A DNA stretch of 64,000 bases, from the NCBI RefSeq assembly GCF_004378255.1, contig NZ_SNQG01000002.1:1-64000 (forward strand), in the 5' to 3' direction. Below the pieces are notes generated by a model. That model was not told the origin of the DNA and searched no databases. It worked only from the letters and a program-made list of their open reading frames with translations. This DNA is from Mucilaginibacter phyllosphaerae. GTDB lineage: Bacteria > Bacteroidota > Bacteroidia > Sphingobacteriales > Sphingobacteriaceae. The translations under genes and the position numbers were made by a program. Each line of letters starts with the position of its first letter. Position 1 is the stretch's first letter. Positions 16,637 to 25,825 of this stretch are shown here, one piece after another.

Positions 16637-17449
16637 CTAAATATGATACCCCTGTACTTTAAACTCGGGGCGCCAAAAATCTGTGTACAGATCCCATGCA
16701 TGGCATCCGAAGGGAAGCCTGCCCTCATTCAGCGCAAAGGCCCTGGCTGGTTCCAGTTCGATAGAAAACTTTACGGCGGTTTTGTAACCGGGAATTTTTA
16801 GGCGCTTAATGCTCCGGTTAACCTCAATGCTCCAGAATACATCTTCGTTATGCTTATCGTCGGTATGTTTTAAATAGTCATCGGCAATGGGTTTCAGCTT
16901 AATACTTAATGCATAAAACTTTTTAACCCGCCTTAAAGATAAGCCGCCGTTGCCAACCTTGTTATAAAACTGTTTATCGGTAGGCACACCGTTTTTTTTA
17001 ACATTAAAGCGGGTATGCATATCAAACATAAACTGGTACGCTTTTTCTTTTAGTTTTAACTGGTAGCCTTTTCTGCGTAGCCAGGGCGCCCCGATGTAAT
17101 CAAAACCAAGGCTGCACCAGTGCATTAATTCGTCTTTAAATACAAAAGCATCTAACTGATAGATGAGGATGTAATCATAATCTAAAAAAGCTTTATAAAA
17201 AACATCCGACAGCATGAGTGAATTGTACCCCCTAATGCCATCAAAATAAGGGTTGGCAAAACTTACAACCTGGTTAAAAACAACTGCCTGCTGTGCCTTT
17301 TGGGGTAAAGCAAGGCTTTGGGGCTTAATGGCTATTTTATGGTAATTACCTAAAACCTTTTGGCATTGCTGCAGCGCTATTTCTTCCAGATCTGTGATCA
17401 GATCACGGTAAAAGGGAATAATAACGGCTACCTTGTTTAATGCTTCCAT
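16637..17449 (-). CDS. DUF5672 family protein, putative glycosyltransferase
   Basis: The 270 residues match DUF5672. The protein starts KVAVIIPFYRD; the centre reads GYNSLMLSDVFYKAFLDYDYILIYQLDAFVF, with the acidic QLDAF in the DxD position, then WCSLGFDYIGAPWL. The late part GNGGLSLRRVKKF and HNEDVFWS fits a GT-A-like substrate loop. The family is found in polysaccharide and O-antigen clusters, and no activity is firmly assigned. It sits between the ABC exporter (21-bp gap) and a GT2 gene (14-bp gap) on the same strand, which supports a role in the same glycan. Confidence 0.85.
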   Translation of the reverse strand: MEALNKVAVIIPFYRDLITDLEEIALQQCQKVLGNYHKIAIKPQSLALPQKAQQAVVFNQVVSFANPYFDGIRGYNSLMLSDVFYKAFLDYDYILIYQLDAFVFKDELMHWCSLGFDYIGAPWLRRKGYQLKLKEKAYQFMFDMHTRFNVKKNGVPTDKQFYNKVGNGGLSLRRVKKFYALSIKLKPIADDYLKHTDDKHNEDVFWSIEVNRSIKRLKIPGYKTAVKFSIELEPARAFALNEGRLPFGCHAWDLYTDFWRPEFKVQGYHI

Positions 17450-17470
17450 ACCGGCTTAACTGGCTCTGAA

Positions 17471-19303
17471 TTAATTTTCGGTAAAGGTTTGCATACTGAT
17501 CAATTTGCGGTACATGCCATTTACGGCAAGCAGTTCCTGATGGGTGCCCTGTTCTATTATTTTTCCGTTTTCTAACACGATAATAATATCTGCATTCTGG
17601 ATGGTACTTAAGCGGTGCGCAATTACCAGTGATGTACGGTTCTTCATCAGGTTGTTTAAAGCATCCTGCACCAGTTTTTCAGATTCGGTATCCAGTGCCG
17701 AGGTAGCTTCGTCCAGCAGCATAATAGGCGGATTGTTAAGCACGGCGCGCGCTATGCAAATACGCTGCCTTTGCCCGCCGGATAATTTGGTACCCCTGTC
17801 GCCCACGTTGGTATCATAGCCATTATCTGTTTCCAAAATAAAGTTGTGGGCGTTTGCTATACGGGCGGCAGCTTCTACATCCTCGCGTTTAACATCTGTT
17901 TTACCAAAGGCTATGTTGTTATAAATAGTATCATTAAACAAAACCGACTCCTGGTTTACAACGCCCATTAAATTGCGTAAAGAAGCGGCAGTTACATCTT
18001 TTATGTCGTGCTCATCAATGGTTATACTGCCTTGCTGCGGGTCCATAAAACGGGGGATAAGGTCCATCATGGTAGATTTACCACCGCCGGACGGGCCTAC
18101 CAAAGCCACTGTTTTCCCTTTAGGGACAACCATATTAATGTTTGATAATACCATTCTGTCCTGATAGGCAAATGATACATCCTTAAAACGGATAGCGCCG
18201 GTAAAACCGTCAACCGCAACCGCATCGGCCAAATCTGTAAACAATGGCTTTTCATCAATAAGGCCTAATACACGCTCGCCGGCGGCTATGCCCTGGTGGA
18301 TGTTACTAAAAGAATCTGATATGGCCTTTGCCGGGCGCATCACTTGTGAAAACAAAGCAATGTAAGTGATAAAATTCTCGGGCTTTAAAAAGGATGCATC
18401 ATTGGTAAAAATAAGGTTGCCGCCATACAGCAGGATCCCCGCTACCATGGTTATCCCAAAAAATTCAGATACGGGCGATGCCAGCTGCTGCCTTTTTGCC
18501 ATAGCGCGGGTGATATCAGAGTAGCGGGTGTTCTCTTTATCAAACCGGCTTTTAATAAAGCCAATAGCATTAAATGCCTTGATGATTTTAATGCCCGACA
18601 GCGCCTCGTCCAGGTAGCTTATCATGTTGCCATAAGTTTGCTGAGATGCGGCAGCCTGTTGTTTTAAACGCTTTACAATGCGCGATATAACAAAGGCCGA
18701 TACCGGGATAATGAGCAATGAAAACAGCGTTAATTTTACGGAGATGATAAACAGGCCTACCATATAGGCTATAAGTGTTAGCGGCTCTTTAAATATAACC
18801 TGCAGCGTGCCGGTAACCGAGTACTGTACTACCTGCACATCAGATGCTATTTTAGAAATAATATCGCCTTTGCGCTCATTGCTAAAATAACCCAGATGCA
18901 GGTTCATTACGTTGTTAAATACGGTTCGGCGCAAATTTAACAGCGTGTACACCCTAAGGTTTTCCATGGTACGCTGAGACAGGTAACGGAAAAAGTTGCC
19001 CAATAAGGCTGATGCTATAATAGTACCGCATACAAACTGCAATGCGCCCCATGCGCCGTATTTGCTTAAAAACCATTCTACATAATAATTAAAGGCAGCC
19101 AACAGGTGAAACACAGATGGCGCCGGGCCCGCAGGGGCCTGATGAATGATGTTTTTATCTATAAAAAGCGTTTTGAGTAATGGCGATAACAGCGCTAAAT
19201 TAAGCGTGCTGAATATTACATAGAGCACGGTGGTTAAGATATAAGGTATAGCAAATTTTTCTATTGGCTTTGCGAAAGATAATAACCGGAAGTAAGTCTT
19301 CAT
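17471..19303 (-). CDS. MsbA-type ABC exporter (permease-ATPase fusion)
   Basis: The 610-residue half-transporter has six transmembrane helices in residues ~20-330 and an ATPase domain from ~355. Walker A GPSGGGKST is near 402, the signature LSGGQRQR near 504, Walker B IMLLDEATSALD near 525 and the switch His in VIAHRLST near 558. All motifs are intact. It is most like lipid-A/glycolipid flippases (MsbA, ABCB subfamily). Its place in the middle of glycosyltransferase genes suggests it flips a glycolipid made by them, such as lipooligosaccharide core. A 115-bp gap separates it from the upstream paralogue pair. Confidence 0.92.
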   Translation of the reverse strand: MKTYFRLLSFAKPIEKFAIPYILTTVLYVIFSTLNLALLSPLLKTLFIDKNIIHQAPAGPAPSVFHLLAAFNYYVEWFLSKYGAWGALQFVCGTIIASALLGNFFRYLSQRTMENLRVYTLLNLRRTVFNNVMNLHLGYFSNERKGDIISKIASDVQVVQYSVTGTLQVIFKEPLTLIAYMVGLFIISVKLTLFSLLIIPVSAFVISRIVKRLKQQAAASQQTYGNMISYLDEALSGIKIIKAFNAIGFIKSRFDKENTRYSDITRAMAKRQQLASPVSEFFGITMVAGILLYGGNLIFTNDASFLKPENFITYIALFSQVMRPAKAISDSFSNIHQGIAAGERVLGLIDEKPLFTDLADAVAVDGFTGAIRFKDVSFAYQDRMVLSNINMVVPKGKTVALVGPSGGGKSTMMDLIPRFMDPQQGSITIDEHDIKDVTAASLRNLMGVVNQESVLFNDTIYNNIAFGKTDVKREDVEAAARIANAHNFILETDNGYDTNVGDRGTKLSGGQRQRICIARAVLNNPPIMLLDEATSALDTESEKLVQDALNNLMKNRTSLVIAHRLSTIQNADIIIVLENGKIIEQGTHQELLAVNGMYRKLISMQTFTEN

Positions 19304-19418
19304 TATAAAATAAAACGCAAATCTAACAGATATATGTTATTAATTATTAAAAGTAAGGTGGTTAGCCGTTTGAATGCAGCCGCTTTATACTGGCACAAGC
19401 TATTTTATCGGCCAGCTT

Positions 19419-20372
19419 TTACCGCTCGGCATGATACAATGCTGCAACCAACGATTCAAAATGTTGCTGGAATAGAAAATCATTCCCGCCCGGGCCCTCG
19501 GGCACAACATTGATCACATCAAAGGATAACTCCAGCACACGGGGCACCTTTAGCCCTTCTGCTATCGAAAAAGGGAACGACTGATTACCAATGAAAAATT
19601 TACACCCGGCTATGATACAAGCCATTTGCAGAAAATCGTTCACCGGCTCCCATCTGATATTAGGGATCATCTTTTTTATCTCGCTATACTCAGTTTCTAC
19701 ACCTATAAAAACTACATTTTGGTATTGGCTGATAAAGCTATAGTCGATCTGTTTATTTTGATAACGGGCACTGCGGGCAATAACAATCGTATCGGCATAA
19801 TCCGTGTCGGGCTTAACAGAGAGCCAGTTTTGCCAAAGATCAGGCGTAACACCTGTAATGTAACCGCACCAGCGGGCAATGTTACCTTTATCTAAAGGGA
19901 TTAGCCCGGCCCGGAAATAGTCCAGGTCAATATCTATCACCTCATCTGTATAAGGCTGGCAAATATTGATATAAGCCTGCTGCCTGATCAATGGCGTTAT
20001 CATATCGGCCATTTTTTGGTTAAACATTACATTACCAAGCGGGTGGGTAGTATTATGCTGCAGCAGCATAGGCTTATTTAAACCTAAATAAAGGTTAACA
20101 GGTACACCGGTTTGCTCATGTATTTTTTTTAACGTGGGTAAGGCATACATAATATCACCGGCGTTGCCGCTATGGATCACATTTAAATGGCCTTTATTTT
20201 TAGCAGCGCCGGTGATTTTAGAAAGATTATTTAACCGCTGCGAACCCAACAAAAAATTAGTGAACTGGGATTGTTTATAGTTACCTAACTCCCATTTATA
20301 GGTTTTATAGGTATCTCTGTCGGTATATTTAAGCCACAGTTTGCTTATAAGGGGTCTTTTTTTGAACGGCAT
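19419..20372 (-). CDS. Glycan-island protein, paralogue A (GT9/GT-B-like)
   Basis: The 317-residue protein is a close paralogue of the next gene. Both begin with a basic FKKxxLxSKLWLKxTD segment. Both contain LNVIHSGNAGDIMYALPTLKKI, whose SGNAGDIxYALP loop resembles the nucleotide-sugar loop of ADP-heptose:LPS heptosyltransferases (GDxxxxxP). In the second half both have VFIGVETEYSEI and ACIIAGCKFFIGNQSFPFSIAEG, which is the GT9-like second Rossmann lobe. I infer a GT-B glycosyltransferase or a lectin-like relative. No signal peptide is seen. No characterised family name can be given with confidence. Confidence 0.75.
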   Translation of the reverse strand: MPFKKRPLISKLWLKYTDRDTYKTYKWELGNYKQSQFTNFLLGSQRLNNLSKITGAAKNKGHLNVIHSGNAGDIMYALPTLKKIHEQTGVPVNLYLGLNKPMLLQHNTTHPLGNVMFNQKMADMITPLIRQQAYINICQPYTDEVIDIDLDYFRAGLIPLDKGNIARWCGYITGVTPDLWQNWLSVKPDTDYADTIVIARSARYQNKQIDYSFISQYQNVVFIGVETEYSEIKKMIPNIRWEPVNDFLQMACIIAGCKFFIGNQSFPFSIAEGLKVPRVLELSFDVINVVPEGPGGNDFLFQQHFESLVAALYHAER

Positions 20373-20430
20373 TATTTAAACGTTTTGTATTCGCTTATCC
20401 TAAAGATAATTTGAAGTGTTTTTAAGTATT

Positions 20431-21402
20431 TTATTTTACAGGTAATAACCCGCTAATAGCCTCGTTGGTTAACTCTTTAACCAGATATTCTAAATGTTCC
20501 TGATAAAAAAAGTCATGGGACCCTTCACCCTCGGGTACCACATTTATTATTTCGTAAGATACCTCCAGGATGCGCGGTACCTTAAGCGCCTCTGCTACCG
20601 AAAACGGAAACGACTGGTTACCTATAAAAAGCCGGCACCCTGCAACTACTTGCGCCAATTCTAAAAAATCAGTAACAGGCTTCCATTGTAAATTAGGGAT
20701 AACGGGCAGCAGATCTTTATACTCGCTTTCAATTCCTATAAATACTACTTTGGGATAAGCGTTTAAAAAAGAATAATCAATTGCCCGGTTCTGATACCTG
20801 CCGCTGCGCGCCATTACAATGGTGTCTGCATAGCTTTTATCAGCATCTATGGTAAGCCAGGGTTTCCATAAAACCGGGCTTACACCGGTTATATAGCTAT
20901 ACCACCGGGCTATATTACCATTAAGCGGTACCGTGCCCGACCGGAAGTAATCCAGATCAATATGTATCGGCTGATCTGTATAAACCTCGCAATTATTAAT
21001 GTATGGCTGCGATTGAATTAAGGGGATGAGGTTATTAACCATGCCCTGGTTAAGCATCACATTACCAACCGGATGCGAACTGTAAAAGGGTGAATGATTT
21101 GGCCTGCCAATTTTCAGGCAGAGGTTAACAGGTACATTAGTAATCTCACCTATTTTTTTAATGGTAGCCAGCGCATAGATAATATCACCGGCGTTACCAC
21201 TATGTATCAGGTTAAGGCTTTTGTTAGCTTTGGCGGCATCCAGAATTTTATTGACGTTGTTTAGTTTATTATCGCCAATCAAATGATCTGTAAACTGTGT
21301 TTGCCTGTAATTTATCATCTCCCACTTATATTTTTTATAAGCCGGTTTGTCGGTAAATTTCAACCACAGTTTACTAAGTAAGTTTTTTTTCTTAAACATC
21401 AT
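20431..21402 (-). CDS. Glycan-island protein, paralogue B (GT9/GT-B-like)
   Basis: This 323-residue protein is collinear with its downstream neighbour and similar at well over half of the positions by eye. Shared blocks include SKLWLKxTD, HSGNAGDIxYAL, IxIDLDYFRxGxxPL, NIARWxxYITGVxPxLW and FIGNQSFPFSxAE. This indicates a tandem duplication (58-bp gap). The first codons are ATG ATG at 21397-21402, and either could start. As for paralogue A, the GNAGD and FIGNQSFPFS loops suggest a GT-B fold. The divergence is spread evenly, which suggests both copies are maintained, perhaps for two related acceptors. Confidence 0.75.
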   Translation of the reverse strand: MMFKKKNLLSKLWLKFTDKPAYKKYKWEMINYRQTQFTDHLIGDNKLNNVNKILDAAKANKSLNLIHSGNAGDIIYALATIKKIGEITNVPVNLCLKIGRPNHSPFYSSHPVGNVMLNQGMVNNLIPLIQSQPYINNCEVYTDQPIHIDLDYFRSGTVPLNGNIARWYSYITGVSPVLWKPWLTIDADKSYADTIVMARSGRYQNRAIDYSFLNAYPKVVFIGIESEYKDLLPVIPNLQWKPVTDFLELAQVVAGCRLFIGNQSFPFSVAEALKVPRILEVSYEIINVVPEGEGSHDFFYQEHLEYLVKELTNEAISGLLPVK

Positions 21403-21425
21403 ATACTTTTAAGCTAACCCTGTAA

Positions 21426-22424
21426 TTAGGGCTTAAAGCGCGTTGTGTTTTTGCCTTTAACACCCTTCCTAATTATATCCATCATCTTAAAGATACTTAC
21501 GTTGCTGTTATGGTTAACAAGTAAGCTTTGCAACTTTTGGCGATATTCCTTTATTTGCGCCCAGTTTTTAAACAATGCTTTATAGCTCCCCCACAAATAC
21601 CACTGGCCAATTAAAAGCTTTGGCAGTAAATCAATAAAGGTAATTTGCATAAACCAACCCAGCAATGCCAATCCGTTTAAATGGATTGCATGCATATAAA
21701 ACCTGTTGCGGTAATAAATGCTTTTTACCCAGCGCGCAGTTTTATAATTTTTAGTGCTGGCCGACAGTTGATGCCGGCAAACCGCCTGATGCTCGTAATA
21801 GCATTTCCAGCTTAGTTTCCACGCCCTTATACTTAACTCCATATCCTCGCAGTAAAACGGAGAAAATATTTCATAGAAACCACCGATACTTTTTAGCTTT
21901 TCAGCATCTATTAATGCATTTGCACCCGATAGATAGAAAGTGTATAACCAAGCATTGTTATCTGCAGTATAATAAAAGTAATCGGTTTTTAATTTTAAGC
22001 CGTTAAACTTAGGTACGCGTGCAGCATCCTGTATATGGTCGCCTTCCATATCTATAATCCGGCCCATTACCCCAAAGGTATCATCATTTATAAAGTATTG
22101 CCATTGATGCTCAAAGTAATCAGGTGTTAGCATCACATCAGAATTTAGTAATAATATCAGCTCATGCCGGGCTGCTGCTATACCCTGGTTACAGGAATAA
22201 GAAAAGCCCTTGTTTTGGGGGTTAACCAGCACCTTAATTTGCGGATATGCCTCAAGTAAATAATTAACAGATTCATCCGTCGAAGCATCATCCACCAAAA
22301 TAATTTCGTAAACCACACCGGCGTTTTCAATAGCCGTTAAAGTATAGGGCAAATACGTTTCTAATAGTTTGCGGCCATTATAATTAGGGATAATAACAGA
22401 GATGCTTTTTTTTGAGATTTGCAA
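21426..22424 (-). CDS. Glycosyltransferase family 2
   Basis: The 332-residue protein has the complete GT2 plan. SVIIPNYNGRKLLETYL comes first, then EIILVDDASTDES (first Asp cluster, ~43-55) and LILLLNSDVML (DxD-like). The later FSPFYCEDMELSIRAW carries the catalytic base ED pair. The C-terminal part has two hydrophobic segments (around LNGLALLGWFMQITFIDLL) and may attach to the membrane. It starts 5 bp after the upstream GT2-like gene's stop, so the two are co-translated. Rhamnosyl or galactosyl transfer to a lipid-linked glycan would fit, but the donor cannot be read. Confidence 0.9.
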   Translation of the reverse strand: MQISKKSISVIIPNYNGRKLLETYLPYTLTAIENAGVVYEIILVDDASTDESVNYLLEAYPQIKVLVNPQNKGFSYSCNQGIAAARHELILLLNSDVMLTPDYFEHQWQYFINDDTFGVMGRIIDMEGDHIQDAARVPKFNGLKLKTDYFYYTADNNAWLYTFYLSGANALIDAEKLKSIGGFYEIFSPFYCEDMELSIRAWKLSWKCYYEHQAVCRHQLSASTKNYKTARWVKSIYYRNRFYMHAIHLNGLALLGWFMQITFIDLLPKLLIGQWYLWGSYKALFKNWAQIKEYRQKLQSLLVNHNSNVSIFKMMDIIRKGVKGKNTTRFKP

Positions 22425-22429
22425 AATAC

Positions 22430-23317
22430 TTATTTAACAATTTTATAATTCCTGTATTCGCTGATACGCCAGCCGGTAAGGTCTTCAATTTTTTGTAATA
22501 ACTTGCGGCGAAAGCTCATTTTTCTATCCAGTTCGTTCAGGTCAATATCCAGGCTCCAGTTGGTGGCCGCCAGCCGCTTTTGCATTACTGCCGGGTGTGT
22601 GCCGGTAAAATGTACCAGCCTGTCGGGGTTTTTGTGGCTGTAATCAAATGTAAAAGTTTCGGGCAGGTTTTGCGCCATCCACTCATCATTATGGTAAAAC
22701 AGGTTAAAATTGCGCAGCTTGTTTGCCAGGCCTGCAGGTGGTTTTACCCAACCATAATGGTAAATGCAGGCATCTATAAGTTTTACCTGTATTTTGCGGT
22801 TATTGGCCCACCTAAACCCTTGTGCGTCGCGGTACGATCGGATCTCCTTATTATTCCTGATGATCCGTATCTCGCGGCGGTACCACCTGCGCGAGTGCCC
22901 GTAATAATCATACGAGCCATAAAAATGCAGGTACTTAAACAGCAGGCCTTCAACTTTTACATCAGCCAGGTTATCCTGCATTTCCTGCTTTATCAGCGGC
23001 AGGTATTTTTCATGCACTACCTCATCGCCCTGTATGTAAAATGCCCAGTCGCTATCCGCAGCTATGGCATTAAAGGCTTTATCGGTTTCATCGGCAAAAA
23101 CTTTACCGCCATTGCGCACGCTGCTATCCCAAATGGTATGCACGATCTTTATTTTTGGCGACCCGATAGCATTGATCAGTTTTTCGGTATCGTCGTCACA
23201 ATCGCCCAATGCCACAATAAATTCATCACATACGGGTAGTATTGATGTGATGGACTCCACAACAGGATAGTCGTTTTTAACAGCATTACGTATAAATGTA
23301 AACCCCGAAACCTTCAT
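22430..23317 (-). CDS. Glycosyltransferase family 2-like protein
   Basis: I choose the ATG at 23317 (MKVSGFTFIRNAVKNDYPVV); the longer frame adds nine residues of no family likeness. The 295-residue protein resembles GT2-type enzymes that start SGFTFIRN: CDEFIVALGDCDDDTEKLI, DWAFYIQGDEVVH (acidic QGDE in the DxD place), then FKYLHFYGSYDYYG and HYGWVKPP in the acceptor region. It is the first gene of the minus-strand glycan series. The 109-bp region upstream is shared with divergently transcribed meaB. Confidence 0.85.
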   Translation of the reverse strand: MKVSGFTFIRNAVKNDYPVVESITSILPVCDEFIVALGDCDDDTEKLINAIGSPKIKIVHTIWDSSVRNGGKVFADETDKAFNAIAADSDWAFYIQGDEVVHEKYLPLIKQEMQDNLADVKVEGLLFKYLHFYGSYDYYGHSRRWYRREIRIIRNNKEIRSYRDAQGFRWANNRKIQVKLIDACIYHYGWVKPPAGLANKLRNFNLFYHNDEWMAQNLPETFTFDYSHKNPDRLVHFTGTHPAVMQKRLAATNWSLDIDLNELDRKMSFRRKLLQKIEDLTGWRISEYRNYKIVK

Positions 23318-23400
23318 TAATATATAAGGTATATGTTGCTGCAAATATAATTATCTGTAGCCGCCCATTTTATATTATTATGTGTTGATTAATTAGGGCT

Positions 23401-23408
23401 TATTTTTG
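23401..23408 (+). promoter_or_regulatory. Predicted -7 box of meaB
   Basis: TATTTTTG matches TAnnTTTG and lies 18 bp before the chosen ATG at 23427. It excludes the longer TTG-initiated frame (23406), which would begin inside the box. No good -33 is seen. Confidence 0.4.
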
Positions 23409-23426
23409 TTTCTTTACAGGCATACG

Positions 23427-24323
23427 ATGACCAGTGCAACTCAACATATTAAACCCGATAGCGCCGATTTCCGGTCGGTTGCGCGGGCGTTAACTATTGT
23501 TGAAAACAACCTGGCCGGCAGCGGTGATCTTTTAAAAAGCCTTACTTTTAGTAACGATACGCCGGTTACCGGTATTACCGGGCCGCCGGGCGCCGGTAAA
23601 AGTACACTGGTAAATGCTATTATAAATAACCTGGTGCAGCAGGGCAAAAAAGTGGCCGTGCTGGCTATAGACCCTACCTCGCCTTTTAACTTCGGCTCTT
23701 TACTGGGCGATAGGATCCGGATGGCTTCGCATTTTAACCATCCGGATGTTTTTATCCGGTCATTGGCCACACGCGGCTCATTAGGCGGCCTGTCTGCAAA
23801 AACCATCGAGATGACCGACGTGCTTAAAGCGGCAGGGTTCGATCATATTATTGTTGAAACGGTTGGCGTGGGGCAATCAGAGGTAGAGATTGCCGGCCTG
23901 GCCGACCTTACCTTTGTAATGCTGGTGCCCGAAGCAGGCGATGAGATCCAGAACATCAAATCGGGCCTGATGGAAATTGCCGATGCCTTTATCATTAACA
24001 AGGCCGACCGCGATGGCGCCGACCTGTTCATCAACAACCTCAAAAAAATCTTGCAGCAAAATAAGGATGCTAAACTACCCATATTTAAAACCGTAGCATC
24101 AAAAAACGAAGGCATAGATGCTGTAACAAACTTTATCCTGTTAAACCCGCAACCCCAAAACAGCCGCCGCGAGTTGCTGCTTACACAAAAGATATACAAT
24201 ATTATACAGCAAAATAAAATGGCGGGTATCGATAAAAAAAAGCTTCGGCAGGATCTTGCCAAAGCTTTAACTTATGATGATTTTAATATGTACCGGTTTG
24301 CCGCCAACTACCTGGGTGAGTAG
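23427..24323 (+). CDS. meaB: Methylmalonyl-CoA mutase-associated GTPase MeaB (ArgK)
   Basis: MeaB is a G3E GTPase chaperone that loads and protects adenosylcobalamin in methylmalonyl-CoA mutase. The 298 residues show Walker A GPPGAGKST (52-60), the switch region DPTSPF...GSLLGDRIRM, the base-II ETVGVGQSE and the guanine-specificity motif NKAD. The C-terminal dimerisation arm is present and the length is normal. The mutase itself is not in this window. MeaB links to the B12-dependent metabolism seen also in metH. The start at 23427 is chosen over a TTG 21 bp earlier. Confidence 0.95.
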   Translation: MTSATQHIKPDSADFRSVARALTIVENNLAGSGDLLKSLTFSNDTPVTGITGPPGAGKSTLVNAIINNLVQQGKKVAVLAIDPTSPFNFGSLLGDRIRMASHFNHPDVFIRSLATRGSLGGLSAKTIEMTDVLKAAGFDHIIVETVGVGQSEVEIAGLADLTFVMLVPEAGDEIQNIKSGLMEIADAFIINKADRDGADLFINNLKKILQQNKDAKLPIFKTVASKNEGIDAVTNFILLNPQPQNSRRELLLTQKIYNIIQQNKMAGIDKKKLRQDLAKALTYDDFNMYRFAANYLGE

Positions 24324-24369
24324 TTAAACTAAATTAATTAAGTGAATGATTAACTAATCACCACTCACC
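24315..24369. repeat. Imperfect palindrome spanning the meaB stop
   Basis: GGTGAG-TAGTTAA (24315-24327) faces TTAACTA-ATCACC-ACTCACC (24350-24369). The meaB stop codon lies inside the left arm. It may act as a terminator between convergent meaB and the aminopeptidase gene, though a T-run is lacking. Confidence 0.55.
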
Positions 24370-24383
24370 TAATTAACCACGCA

Positions 24384-25676
24384 CTATTTCGAGTTCATAA
24401 TTTCTTCTATCTCGTCCGCTTCTACCGGTATAGCAGCCATCAGGTCGCGGTTACCATCTTTGGTTATCAATATATCGTTCTCTAAACGGATGCCCAGGCC
24501 CTCTTCTGGTATATAGATGCCCGGCTCGCAGGTTAGTATATTACCTACTTCAAAAGGCTTGTAGCGGCTGGCATAATCATGCACATCTAAACCCAGGTGA
24601 TGTGATGTACCGTGCATAAAATACTTTTTATATAAAGGCGCTTTAGGGTCCTGCTTATCTACCTCATGTTTCTTCAACAAACCCAGGTCAATCAATTCGC
24701 CGGTCATCAGTTTGCCCACCTCTTCATGATAATCGTTCCATACGGTACCGGCTACCAGCATTTGGGTTGATGCGCGCAGTACACGCAGTACGGCATCATA
24801 CACCTGGCGCTGCCTTTTAGTAAAGCGGCCGTTAACCGGTATCGAGCGGCTCATATCTGCATTGTAATTGGCGTATTCGGCTGCCCAGTCAAACAGTATC
24901 ACATCGCCGTCATTACAAACCTGGTTGTTATCTATATAATGGAGCACAATGGCGTTTTTGCCCGATGCGATAATAGGGTTATAAGCATTGCCGGTAGCAC
25001 GCTGCCTTAAAAACTCGTGGGTTATTTCGGCCTCAATTTCGTACTCTGTTACGCCTGGCTGTACAAATTTTAGTACACGTATAAATGCATCCCTGGTTAT
25101 ATCACACGCTTTTTGCGTTAATGCAATCTCTATTTCTGATTTAACAACACGCAGATCACGTAATATAGGCGCCGATCTTTCGTAATGGTGCAGCGGGTAT
25201 TTTTGGCGAAGCGTTTCTAAAAAACGCAGGTCGCGGTAGGGTACCGTATGTGTGTAACGGTCGTTTTCGTTGGTATTTATATAGATGTTATCTGCATAAT
25301 TAATGATCGTATGCAAAATGCCGTCATACTCGTGCAGCCAATAAATATTCTGTATGCCCGATGCTTTCCTCGCTTCGTCTTTAGTGTATTTATGTCCTTC
25401 CCAAATGGCAATATGCTCATTGGTTTGTCTTAAAAAAAGTACTTCTTTGTATTGCTGATTAGGACAATCGGGGTACAAAACAAGGATGCTTTGCTCCTGA
25501 TCGATACCTGTTAGATAGAAAAAATCGGGGTTTTGTTTAAAAATAAAAGACTGATCGCCGTTCCTCGGATACTCGTCATTAGCATGAAATATAGCTATAG
25601 AGTTTGATTTTAATCGCGAAACGAAATTTTTTCTATTAATTGTAAATAACTGTTCGTTAACGGGTAGATATTTCAT
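24384..25676 (-). CDS. pepP: Xaa-Pro aminopeptidase (aminopeptidase P, M24B)
   Basis: The 430-residue cytoplasmic enzyme removes an N-terminal residue preceding proline. The N-terminal creatinase-like domain (1-170) is followed by the pita-bread catalytic domain. The di-metal ligands are recognisable: Asp in VILFDWAAEYANYNADMSRS (two Asp), His in MHGTSHHLGLDVHD, Glu in LTCEPGIYIPEEGLG and Glu in GIRLENDIL. Length matches E. coli PepP. It is transcribed alone on the minus strand, convergent with meaB. Confidence 0.95.
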   Translation of the reverse strand: MKYLPVNEQLFTINRKNFVSRLKSNSIAIFHANDEYPRNGDQSFIFKQNPDFFYLTGIDQEQSILVLYPDCPNQQYKEVLFLRQTNEHIAIWEGHKYTKDEARKASGIQNIYWLHEYDGILHTIINYADNIYINTNENDRYTHTVPYRDLRFLETLRQKYPLHHYERSAPILRDLRVVKSEIEIALTQKACDITRDAFIRVLKFVQPGVTEYEIEAEITHEFLRQRATGNAYNPIIASGKNAIVLHYIDNNQVCNDGDVILFDWAAEYANYNADMSRSIPVNGRFTKRQRQVYDAVLRVLRASTQMLVAGTVWNDYHEEVGKLMTGELIDLGLLKKHEVDKQDPKAPLYKKYFMHGTSHHLGLDVHDYASRYKPFEVGNILTCEPGIYIPEEGLGIRLENDILITKDGNRDLMAAIPVEADEIEEIMNSK

Positions 25677-25781
25677 GAACTATAAAATATTAATTTTTAT
25701 GAAAACAATTTATTTCTACTGATTGTAGTAGATATTATAAATTTTGGAACAAGATTTGGTATTTGTTTCAAACATAATTAC

Positions 25782-25789
25782 TAATTTTG
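25782..25789 (+). promoter_or_regulatory. Predicted -7 box of the OmpA-family gene
   Basis: TAATTTTG exactly fits TAnnTTTG, 36 bp before the ATG at 25826, and predicts a leader of about 30 nt. TTTG tetramers at 25755-25758 and 25762-25765 flank the ideal -33 position but at 23- and 16-bp spacing. Confidence 0.5.
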
Positions 25790-25825
25790 AAAAAAATCAC
25801 AATTAAATCGTTTAATCTTAAAACT

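Noticed and set aside
15706..23317. Capsule or O-antigen Wzx/Wzy cluster
   Set aside because: No Wzx flippase, Wzy polymerase, Wza/Wzc export proteins or nucleotide-sugar biosynthesis genes are visible. Only glycosyltransferase-like genes and an MsbA-type exporter are present.
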